DNA of 58,751 nt from a virus: positions 1 to 58,751 of IMG/VR virus record IMGVR_UViG_3300046168_000001. The stretch is one strand, 5' to 3'. Below, in pieces: positions 52,644 to 58,287 of this stretch (position 1 is the stretch's first letter; each line of letters starts with the position of its first letter). Both the position numbers and the translations under genes were made by a program. The notes under the pieces were generated by a model. It was not told the DNA's origin and did no database searches. It saw only the letters and a list, made by a program, of their open reading frames with translations.

Positions 52644-52801
52644 TACATAGCCTTTAGTTTGTTATAACGAGTCCACCACATTTGCCAAGAGAATTGGTCA
52701 TTACGTTTTTTGAATAACTCTAGTAATTCTGTGATAGCTTCATCGGGTAATTTGTAATCTACAGCGAACTTAGCAAAGAACTCAAAGTCTTGTTTAGTCA
52801 T
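52643..52801 (-). CDS. Small helical early protein
   Basis: 52 aa from 52801 (TKQDFEFFAKFAVDYKLPDE; AITELLELFKKRNDQFSWQM). The ATG overlaps the stop of a 26-aa membrane peptide by ATGA; the longer frame back to 52837 has no ribosome-binding site. Unknown function. Confidence 0.55.
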   Translation of the reverse strand: MTKQDFEFFAKFAVDYKLPDEAITELLELFKKRNDQFSWQMWWTRYNKLKAM

Positions 52802-52878
52802 ACTATTAGCCAGACACCAACAATTACATGGATCCATCCAATAGTAGCAATCATTTTATCAATATCAATATTCATCAT
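52798..52878 (-). CDS. 26-aa membrane micropeptide
   Basis: Starts with two Met codons and holds one hydrophobic helix (MIATIGWIHVIVGVWLIV). It overlaps the preceding gene (ends 52865) and shares ATGA with the following one, the same coupling as all confirmed neighbours, which is the main reason to call it. Very short, so tentative. Confidence 0.45.
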   Translation of the reverse strand: MMNIDIDKMIATIGWIHVIVGVWLIV

Positions 52879-53098
52879 TATCCTCGTAATAATCAATTGT
52901 GTCAGGACGTTTGAAATCGTGTTCCCAATCGTCACATTCAGCATCAAAGGTCATTGTTGTACCATCAGTGAATGTAATACCACCATCAGCCCATTTGACA
53001 TATAGCTCATCGATATCATCAACTTCCATACTTTCTGGCAAATTGACAAAGACTTGACCGTATGTACTGTAAGATAGTTCTACTCTGATTCTGGTCAT
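52865..53098 (-). CDS. Small acidic early protein
   Basis: 77 aa from the ATG at 53098 (TGATG with the upstream stop). RIRVELSYSTYGQVFVNLPE and an acidic C-terminus (DTIDYYEDNDEY). Its beginning resembles 54468-54866 (QIRIDVRCTEYYELDL), both having a strand-rich start followed by 'MxxDDIxD/E', suggesting a small paralogous early family. Confidence 0.55.
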   Translation of the reverse strand: MTRIRVELSYSTYGQVFVNLPESMEVDDIDELYVKWADGGITFTDGTTMTFDAECDDWEHDFKRPDTIDYYEDNDEY

Positions 53099-53316
53099 CA
53101 ACAAGTCTCCAGTTGTTCAATATGTGGGTCATAGTATTCTTCTAGGTATTCACATACTTGATCCCAGTTTTCTGGGTAGAAATCTAAATCACCAGCCCAG
53201 ATACCATCGTTGTATTCGTTTTTACATACAACAGAGAAGTTACTGTCTTCTTGAATAGTACCATAACACCAAGTTTCTCCACCATCTTTACGTTTGTATA
53301 CATGTTTATCAAGCAT
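53098..53316 (-). CDS. Small acidic Trp/Tyr-rich early protein
   Basis: 72 aa (YKRKDGGETWCYGTIQEDSN; DLDFYPENWDQVCEYLEEYY). One-base overlap with the next gene and 8 nt with the upstream gene. Acidic surface; function unknown. Confidence 0.55.
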   Translation of the reverse strand: MLDKHVYKRKDGGETWCYGTIQEDSNFSVVCKNEYNDGIWAGDLDFYPENWDQVCEYLEEYYDPHIEQLETC

Positions 53317-53626
53317 AGTTAAACCTCACTGATATCTCTTGAGTGGTTGACATGACACATTTTTCATTACGTTTGAATAGTTCAGCCTCAATTAGATTGA
53401 GACCAGAGAATGTGGGATCGTCAGATATAACACGAACAATCCAGACTTCTTCACGCATTTGGACAGAGTTTGTAGTGCCGTCAGTGTTAGTACCTTCATT
53501 ATTCCAGTGACCGACACCGTTGTATGCTGTGCAGCCGCCATGAATATTAGTTAGAAGTGTCTTGGCATCTTCAAAGGTTTGTCTACCCACTGCACATGGG
53601 ATATATACTTCATGTATGTAGTTCAT
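53309..53626 (-). CDS. Hypothetical early protein
   Basis: 105 aa. IHEVYIPCAVGRQTFEDAKT, then GGCTAYNGVGHWNNEGTNTD and VQMREEVWIVRVISDDPTF, a small alpha/beta protein. I recall related sequences in phage and marine bacterial genomes without a named role. Coupled by 4-nt overlap upstream. Confidence 0.6.
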   Translation of the reverse strand: MNYIHEVYIPCAVGRQTFEDAKTLLTNIHGGCTAYNGVGHWNNEGTNTDGTTNSVQMREEVWIVRVISDDPTFSGLNLIEAELFKRNEKCVMSTTQEISVRFNYA

Positions 53627-53847
53627 TGTTCTAGTACCACTTCTGCATTAGTTTCTATCCAGACTTTAGCACCACATGATAGTGGTTTGTCAGGGCTGTA
53701 TACGACTGTACTACCGCCCATGATATGAACAGCGTGTGCATACTCGTTAGACTTATTGGTTTTGACAGTGATTACAGGGTTACGATTACCAGACTTTGCA
53801 TTGGCTTTGATAACATGTTGGTTGATATGAATACGTTTAAGTGTCAT
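53623..53847 (-). CDS. Small basic early protein
   Basis: 74 aa from 53847 (TLKRIHINQHVIKANAKSGN; NPVITVKTNKSNEYAHAVHI; GGSTVVYSPDKPLSCGAKVW). Strand-rich and basic. A family of similar short phage proteins is familiar from marine genomes; function not known. The longer frame to 53868 has no better start signal. Confidence 0.6.
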   Translation of the reverse strand: MTLKRIHINQHVIKANAKSGNRNPVITVKTNKSNEYAHAVHIMGGSTVVYSPDKPLSCGAKVWIETNAEVVLEQ

Positions 53848-54034
53848 TATCAATCTCCCATAAGTCATCTACATCAATACCGTCACAAAGATATGAGTAA
53901 TCATAGTTAGGTACGTTAAACAGTTTGACAGTTCCATCTTTATTGCGGATGTAATCTTCTGTTTCATCATCCACTACACATATAGGCATATCCCATACAT
54001 GTATTGTATAAGTTTTATTTGGGTCAAAGATCAT
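53837..54034 (-). CDS. Small acidic early protein
   Basis: 65 aa from 54034, fixed by GGAGAG upstream; the longer frame would cover the whole neighbouring gene. IFDPNKTYTIHVWDMPICVV and an acidic end with CDGIDVDDLWEIDND. Unknown function. Confidence 0.55.
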   Translation of the reverse strand: MIFDPNKTYTIHVWDMPICVVDDETEDYIRNKDGTVKLFNVPNYDYSYLCDGIDVDDLWEIDNDT

Positions 54035-54206
54035 CCTGTCTCTCCACACAAAAGCATTGTTGGTTTGGGTGGTCAAAACCACGTTCAGTTGCAGAGACAT
54101 GGCATTGAGACATGTATTTATGTTCTGACCATATTTCTGTCTGTACTTCAATAGGTGTGATTGTAGTTACACAGGCAAGCACCCATTTATATACTATTGG
54201 GTTCAT
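54024..54206 (-). CDS. Small exported Cys-containing early protein
   Basis: 60 aa from 54206 (GAGG upstream; ATG at 54212 is possible). The hydrophobic start (IVYKWVLACVTTITPIEV) may be a signal sequence or lipoprotein-like leader. Then comes a soluble part with three Cys (SQCHVS, QCFCVE). Unknown function, probably envelope-located. Confidence 0.5.
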   Translation of the reverse strand: MNPIVYKWVLACVTTITPIEVQTEIWSEHKYMSQCHVSATERGFDHPNQQCFCVERQDDL

Positions 54207-54471
54207 CGTCATACACCTCACCAAAGTCTTGCCATTCTTGTTCCCAAGTAGGCTGACCATCATCGTAGTCGTTTTCATCTTCATACCAATGTGGTTCTGT
54301 GCCAACTACGATTTGTGCAATAGCTGCACAGTATATATCATCACCTTGCTTTATAACATTGTACATTTCTTGGGCATGTTCCCATGTTTCAGAGACTTGC
54401 CAGTGATCTACAAGTGTAGGTTTGTTGTCAATTGTTTGTCTGACATTCCAAGATACAATATACATGCTCAT
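54187..54471 (-). CDS. Acidic early protein
   Basis: 94 aa from 54471, ATGA-coupled to the upstream gene. MYIVSWNVRQTIDNKPTLVD, then AQEMYNVIKQGDDIYCAAIA and a strongly acidic Trp/Asp-rich tail (EDENDYDDGQPTWEQEWQD). Possible DNA mimic or host-protein inhibitor; this is speculation from charge only. Confidence 0.55.
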   Translation of the reverse strand: MSMYIVSWNVRQTIDNKPTLVDHWQVSETWEHAQEMYNVIKQGDDIYCAAIAQIVVGTEPHWYEDENDYDDGQPTWEQEWQDFGEVYDDEPNSI

Positions 54472-54866
54472 AGTATTTCTTCCCAATCGTTTACAAGGTG
54501 CTCTACATCGTAGCATTCCATGCTGTCATGGTGTGTGACTAATTCAACTCTTAGATCACCATCTTTCCATTCTTGTGCATGTACCTCGTGAAAGTCCCAA
54601 TCAGTTGGTGTATTAAATCTTAAGTGCATATTACCAGAGCCAGTAATGTGTTCTTTCCATGCATTGGAAGAGAACAGATCGTCTCGTCTAGCAAGTTTAA
54701 TAAACTCTTTACCAGAAGTTTTAGTTAGTTGTAATACTACTTCACCGTATCCATTAGAGCATATATCTTCAATATCATCCATTGTAAATTGATATGGTAG
54801 TTTACAATGTAGGTCGAGTTCATAGTATTCTGTACATCGTACATCAATTCTGATTTGAGTTGACAT
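54468..54866 (-). CDS. Hypothetical early protein
   Basis: 132 aa from 54866. STQIRIDVRCTEYYELDLHC, then FTMDDIEDICSNGYGEVVLQ; the rest is acidic with many His/Asp. The N-terminal half resembles 52865-53098. GGAG lies upstream. No known family. Confidence 0.55.
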   Translation of the reverse strand: MSTQIRIDVRCTEYYELDLHCKLPYQFTMDDIEDICSNGYGEVVLQLTKTSGKEFIKLARRDDLFSSNAWKEHITGSGNMHLRFNTPTDWDFHEVHAQEWKDGDLRVELVTHHDSMECYDVEHLVNDWEEIL

Positions 54867-55056
54867 CTTTAAGATACTCCTGTTTCCATTCTGAGAATGC
54901 ATAACCGCCCATTTGACTGAATTGGTGCAGAATGTGATTGTTTACCATGAGAGCAAGAACAGTAGCATATGCTTTGTATTCAAAGGTCTCAATGTAATCT
55001 TGTATATCATCCCAAGATTCTGGGGTGATTACTAGTTTTTGATTTGATAGATCCAT
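54844..55056 (-). CDS. Small hypothetical early protein
   Basis: 70 aa (KLVITPESWDDIQDYIETFE; AYATVLALMVNNHILHQFSQ). Mixed helix, cytosolic. One-base overlap with the upstream gene and 23-nt overlap downstream. Unknown. Confidence 0.55.
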   Translation of the reverse strand: MDLSNQKLVITPESWDDIQDYIETFEYKAYATVLALMVNNHILHQFSQMGGYAFSEWKQEYLKDVNSNQN

Positions 55057-55280
55057 CAGTGACCAGCCTTTCCTGCATATCCTTTACCGTTTAGTTTGTG
55101 TCTGCGATCACTGGCTTCTTGCCTATCGATACGCTCAACATCTTCCATTTGGTCACGCAAGAAATGATACAGCTGAGTCATTTGCTCTGCAGGTGTTTTG
55201 TCATCGTATGGTACAAAACAAGTCTGCATGAATTGATAGTTATCTATCATTCTTTGTATTTTCTTTTCTGTAAGTGTCAT
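55056..55280 (-). CDS. Small helical early protein
   Basis: 74 aa from 55280. TEKKIQRMIDNYQFMQTCFV, then RDQMEDVERIDRQEASDRRH, ending in a Gly/Lys/His tail. The first 41 nt overlap the end of the neighbouring basic gene. Unknown function. Confidence 0.55.
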   Translation of the reverse strand: MTLTEKKIQRMIDNYQFMQTCFVPYDDKTPAEQMTQLYHFLRDQMEDVERIDRQEASDRRHKLNGKGYAGKAGH

Positions 55281-55386
55281 TAGATTTCTTTCTGTTGTAA
55301 ATCTTTTTTGACTGTACAACCTTTTTACTTTGCCTGTTCATAAGCATGGCACGAGCAATACGGTTGACTGGTTTGATTGGATCCAT
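55240..55386 (-). CDS. Small basic RNA/DNA-binding-type protein
   Basis: 48 aa, highly basic: NRIARAMLMNRQSKKVVQSK, then KIYNRKKSND. This 'IARA...KKIYNRK' pattern recurs in small phage proteins I recall from many genomes. The high Lys/Arg content suggests nucleic-acid binding. AGAGA site upstream. Confidence 0.6.
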   Translation of the reverse strand: MDPIKPVNRIARAMLMNRQSKKVVQSKKIYNRKKSNDTYRKENTKNDR

Positions 55387-55388
55387 CG

Positions 55389-55472
55389 TTATCTCTCTGT
55401 TGCTATATATTTTACAATGTTTAGTACAATGAACAATAGCAATATGATGATATAGATAGATCCGAACAACAT
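55389..55472 (-). CDS. 27-aa membrane micropeptide
   Basis: One hydrophobic helix (IYIIILLLFIVLNIVKYI) and a short charged tail. Its ATG overlaps the upstream stop as TAATG and its stop lies 2 nt before the next ATG, so it is a linked member of the operon. Confidence 0.55.
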   Translation of the reverse strand: MLFGSIYIIILLLFIVLNIVKYIATER

Positions 55473-55780
55473 TATATACTTACCACATCTTTATCATATT
55501 GAATTTCATATTCAGTGATATGTCTGATAAGTGCTACTTGTTCAATGACAAGAGCATCTGCAAGAATACCAGTAGCTTCATCAACATAGTCTGCTGCTGT
55601 TGATATGATTCTTCTGGATTTACTAACAGTGGTTTTGATACCCCTGTGTTTTGCACAGGATAACACAAGCATTACTTCAGCTTCTGTTAGTTTATCTTTA
55701 AGAGTAAACTCTACAGTATTATGAACGATAGCATTGATATCTTCTGTATCACTGTCACGCCATTCGTTGTCATTAGACAT
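55472..55780 (-). CDS. Small helical early protein
   Basis: 102 aa from 55780 (SNDNEWRDSDTEDINAIVHN; FTLKDKLTEAEVMLVLSCAK; STAADYVDEATGILADALVI). Acidic start, helical body. The longer frame would overlap the open frame upstream. Unrecognised. Confidence 0.55.
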   Translation of the reverse strand: MSNDNEWRDSDTEDINAIVHNTVEFTLKDKLTEAEVMLVLSCAKHRGIKTTVSKSRRIISTAADYVDEATGILADALVIEQVALIRHITEYEIQYDKDVVSI

Positions 55781-56006
55781 GTTTCCAAATCCTCTCTTCA
55801 TGGTGACCTGCCCATGAACTAGCGTTGTTTTCAGCAAACTCAAAGATTGTCCACTCTACATCATCGTTAGTTCCTTCAGCAACTGTTCTGCGTCTGTCGG
55901 CTATAGAAAGTAAACGTTTGTAGACTCTGGCTTCAAAGGAATCTTTGAGAGCATCTGGTTCTGTAAATAGATTAATCGTAAGTCTCCATGCATTTTGTCG
56001 GTTCGA
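55773..56006 (-). pseudogene. Open frame without a normal start codon
   Basis: 77 sense codons with no ATG, GTG or TTG, opened by TAG at 56007-56009 and closed by TAA at 55773-55775, which overlaps the next gene by 8 nt as its neighbours do. The product from INLFTEPDALKDSFEARVYK through LLSIADRRRTVAEG to EERIWKHV looks like a real protein. An ATG at 55986-55988 (METY) reads into it after removal of one base. So it is either frameshifted, cut by the adjacent gene-free block, or started at ATT. The opening codons overlap the GCATTTTGTCGGTT motif. Confidence 0.5.
55990..56003 (+). repeat. GCRTTTTGTCGGTT motif, copy 3
   Basis: Exact match to copy 1 at 51711-51724. It marks the left edge of the 56007-56735 gene-free block and the broken 5' end of the adjacent frame. 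Could be a recombination junction or a binding site; nothing is proven. Confidence 0.5.
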
Positions 56007-56735
56007 CTAAAATTATCCGAGAGTAGCCCAAGGTTTCCCAAGGCTATCTCTGATGTTTGTACAAGGCTCCAATAGAGCAGGGTGGGCTACTATTTAGCCC
56101 TGCGAACATAAAGTGTCCCGAAGGGACTCAATAATAAATATACAAGCGCCTCTGGTGCTTCAAGGCTAACTAAGACCGAGCACACAGAGTCGCTATACGA
56201 AACTGGCGAGATGTGGTGTAACAGTGTGACGGGATATGTTCCAGTTTAGTATGTTACAAACGCTGTCAGTGCATATAATTCTGTACAGGCCAAGACAGAC
56301 TCACTCGGCACAGTTGAAGCTGTACCACTACCCTCGCAAGGCAGCATTGCAATTTGAAGATGCGTGATCTGTAATTAGACCACGACTAGCTGTTTTCACC
56401 GGAATTGGTGCATACGGGACGCTTCTCTCCCCGTCTTGACTATATGCAGCACTGAACATCCGAGTCTTACTCTGCGATGTGCCCCACCATACTTATAAGT
56501 GTACCGCGCTTTGGGTTCTTTTGATGTATACTACGCTCTCACCGAGCTTCCACGTTTTTTCATTCTGTTACCATGTGTCCTATTGCTAGGCTAGACGCTT
56601 TTCCAATATGCTAGTCGTAGTTTGCAACACAGTGGGTACAGGCTATTGTGCCTGAGTTTCAGAGATAAACTGCAGCGGTTCTGCAGCACGTAGTATATGA
56701 AGAAAGCAGTTTAGTGTCATGCTAAGGACATAGAA
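56007..56735 (-). ncRNA. Candidate large structured noncoding RNA
   Basis: 729 nt with no credible gene in any frame, in a genome whose genes otherwise overlap. Many stems are visible (plus coordinates): AGTAGCCC near 56020 with GGGCTACT near 56090; GTCCC/GGGAC at 56115-56127; AAGCGCC/GGTGCTT near 56140-56157; AAACTGG (56200-56206) with CCAGTTT (56241-56247) interlaced with TGTAACA (56217-56223) and TGTTACA (56252-56258), a pseudoknot topology; CGTGATCT/AGACCACG (56363-56384, one mismatch); ACGGG/CCCGT nested in TGCATA/TATGCA (56409-56448); CAGGC/GCCTG (56639-56654); CTGCAG/CTGCAG (56670-56686). It would be transcribed with the early minus operon. Size recalls GOLLD- or ROOL-type phage RNAs, but I cannot match either. 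A replication origin is the main alternative. No tRNA recognised. Confidence 0.5.
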
Positions 56736-57248
56736 TTAGAACAGATCGCTAGGTGACCCTTGAACTTCTGCAGTTGGCTCAATAGAACCTACAGCTTCAA
56801 AGTCTACACCACCAGTTGGTGCATAGACTACAAGGTCTGTGATCTGAATAGCTGTGAGTGAGCTTGCAACGCCCTTACGACCAGCAGTGTCATATGGGTA
56901 TTGAAACACAATCACGTTAGCTTTGGAACCATTACCGATTGTGGTAACAGACTCCATAGGTGTGAGATCAGAGTTGACCACACGTACCTTGCCGTTAGTA
57001 TCACCATTTGCCTTGTGAGCTTTACGCTTAAGACTAGCAGTGAACATACCAGCAGCATCTTTGACCAATGCTCCATCTTTCCTACGGAACATGACATAGT
57101 TCTCTTCAAGCTCTTGGACTTTAGTTTCATCAGCAGTAGCAATTTGTAGCTCATACTGTTCAGTACCAAAAGGATTGACAGGCTTGTCAAGTTTAGGATA
57201 GTTGATAGTTACGTCATTGATCTTGAAATTACGTACTTCTGTTAGCAT
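56736..57248 (-). CDS. Single-stranded DNA-binding protein (T7 gp2.5-like)
   Basis: 170 aa. FKINDVTINYPKLDKPVNPF followed by GTEQYELQIATADETKVQEL is the typical start of the phage gp2.5-type SSB family; AIQITDLVVYAPTGG closes the OB-fold. The C-terminus ends in SPSDLF, acidic/aromatic as in SSBs that recruit replication proteins. It coats ssDNA at the fork. AAGG lies before the start. A 14-bp palindrome (57273-57286) lies in the leader. Confidence 0.88.
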   Translation of the reverse strand: MLTEVRNFKINDVTINYPKLDKPVNPFGTEQYELQIATADETKVQELEENYVMFRRKDGALVKDAAGMFTASLKRKAHKANGDTNGKVRVVNSDLTPMESVTTIGNGSKANVIVFQYPYDTAGRKGVASSLTAIQITDLVVYAPTGGVDFEAVGSIEPTAEVQGSPSDLF

Positions 57249-57272
57249 GGGATATTACCTTCCTAGCAAGTT

Positions 57273-57286
57273 ACACAATATTGTGT
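57273..57286. promoter_or_regulatory. 14-bp perfect palindrome in the ssb leader
   Basis: ACACAATATTGTGT, 25 bp upstream of the ssb ATG. It could be an operator for a dimeric repressor or the top of an mRNA hairpin that controls ssb translation; T4-type SSBs are autoregulated, but no such evidence exists here. Confidence 0.45.
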
Positions 57287-57489
57287 TGATGATCAGATAT
57301 TGTAACGTGCACCCCTCCGCAAGCAATCTTATTTCTGGCTTTCACAGATTCATCAAGGGTAGTCTACATTTTTAAGTACACACCTGTTTACCCACATGAG
57401 GTTCTAATTAAAGCTGAATCATGTATGGTTACAGTATCTGAAGAGGTAAGATGTCAGTTCATTGTTCTGTACCATCTTACCAATTTGAG

Positions 57490-57508
57490 GACGCAGCTTG
57501 TCTGCGGC
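57490..57508. other. CTTGT-loop hairpin, second copy
   Basis: Stem CGCAG (57492-57496) with CTGCG (57502-57506) around CTTGT. Compared with 51240-51258, outer bases and loop are the same while two stem pairs differ in a compensating way (AG/CT to CA/TG), as expected for a conserved structure. Confidence 0.5.
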
Positions 57509-57515
57509 CTTCTTG

Positions 57516-57677
57516 TTATTTGAAAGACTCTATAAGAACTATGAAAGATATCACAGTTCCTATGGTCACAAGCTCTTTGTGTCTCAATACCCAAGGTCCA
57601 TTACCGATTGTAACGTACTGGCATAGACACAGCATGATATACATAAAGAGCGTCAATAGGGTGATAGCTGTAATCAT
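57516..57677 (-). CDS. Small two-TM early membrane protein
   Basis: 53 aa with hydrophobic segments at about residues 3-24 (AITLLTLFMYIMLCLCQYV) and 37-50 (VTIGTVISFIVLIE). The ATG overlaps the upstream stop (ATGA). Probably an inner-membrane early protein; the plus-strand frame over it is a shadow. Confidence 0.6.
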   Translation of the reverse strand: MITAITLLTLFMYIMLCLCQYVTIGNGPWVLRHKELVTIGTVISFIVLIESFK

Positions 57678-57838
57678 TTGCTGAAGTCCACAAGTGTCAA
57701 TGCATAAGTAACGACACCAGTTACAGTCATAATACCACAGATGGCAATTATGAATACGTGTGTGTCAGACACAGCAGCAAGGAATGACATAACAAACCCT
57801 ACAAGAGTAAGTATTAAACCGACAATAGTATTATCCAT
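57674..57838 (-). CDS. Small two-TM early membrane protein
   Basis: 54 aa: VGLILTLVGFVMSFLAAVSD and VFIIAIC, then GIMTVTGVVTYALTLVDF. TAGGAG lies before the ATG. First of two adjacent, coupled two-TM proteins. Function unknown, possibly superinfection exclusion or membrane takeover (speculative). Confidence 0.6.
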   Translation of the reverse strand: MDNTIVGLILTLVGFVMSFLAAVSDTHVFIIAICGIMTVTGVVTYALTLVDFSK

Positions 57839-57839
57839 T

Positions 57840-57956
57840 TTAGTCTCCTAACCATTCGTTGAGTGCATGGATCAAAGGTGACAGGCACATGAATAAGAGA
57901 CCTGCCAGTGACGTTGCGAGACATACGGCAACAATAGCGAACACAATATCATACAT
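57840..57956 (-). CDS. Small single-TM early protein
   Basis: 38 aa with one TM (DIVFAIVAVCLATSLAGLLF) and a short tail. Its ATG lies inside the end of the upstream gene (8-nt overlap) and its stop is 1 nt before the next ATG. Membrane-located; function unknown. Confidence 0.55.
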   Translation of the reverse strand: MYDIVFAIVAVCLATSLAGLLFMCLSPLIHALNEWLGD

Positions 57957-58164
57957 TGTATTGACCTTTCCAGAATACAGTGATTACAACAGTAACCTCT
58001 GAGTTAGTGACAACATACATACCAGTAGAGTTGTCAATGAATGTGAACTTGTTGGGGTCAGTACGGTTGACCATCTTGACACCGTTGTTGGTAGTGTTGA
58101 TGATATCCTGTACTGTGCCACCACGCTCTGATAAGCGAGCTTTAGCATGTTTAGTGATATGCAT
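57949..58164 (-). CDS. DUF4258/RelE-superfamily-like protein
   Basis: 71 aa from 58164 (AGGA upstream; the longer frame is unsupported). HITKHAKARLSERGGTVQDI at the start and YVVTNSEVTVVITVFWK at the end match DUF4258-type small proteins, which share the RelE/BrnT toxin fold. No antitoxin is evident next to it. Could act on translation or mRNA early in infection, or be an inert relative. Confidence 0.6.
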   Translation of the reverse strand: MHITKHAKARLSERGGTVQDIINTTNNGVKMVNRTDPNKFTFIDNSTGMYVVTNSEVTVVITVFWKGQYNV

Positions 58165-58215
58165 GACAGATCCTTTCTGAGATCTTTGAGTGATGATGAG
58201 TATCCCTAAGGACAC

Positions 58216-58287
58216 TCAACGCTCTTTAGCAGCTAGAGCTTCTTTATGGTTGAAGTAAACGACTCCATTGACAACATAGTATGTCAT
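58216..58287 (-). CDS. 23-aa early micropeptide
   Basis: MTYYVVNGVVYFNHKEALAA plus a short charged end. A strong AGGAG lies 7 nt before the ATG, and it is the first frame after the early promoter. Similar 'YYVVNGxVYxxxxEAL' micropeptides are familiar from marine phages. Role unknown. Confidence 0.55.
   Translation of the reverse strand: MTYYVVNGVVYFNHKEALAAKER

Larger units (their letters stand above)
57249..57515. other. Gene-free ssb leader with palindrome and CTTGT hairpin
   Basis: No gene seen. Contains ACACAATATTGTGT (57273-57286), part of a longer imperfect hairpin with ATATTGTAAC (57297-57306). Also contains the second CTTGT-loop hairpin (57490-57508), about 8 nt downstream of the preceding minus-strand stop codon. 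Together they look like a control region between the early membrane genes and ssb. Confidence 0.55.

Noticed and set aside
56007-56735. tRNA genes in the gene-free block
   Set aside because: Looked for T-arm (GGTTCRA) and acceptor pairing on both strands; no convincing cloverleaf. A tRNAscan-SE run would settle it.
57451-57684. Plus-strand 77-aa frame
   Set aside because: Opposite a coupled minus-strand gene with two TM segments (57516-57677) and in the wrong direction for the operon.
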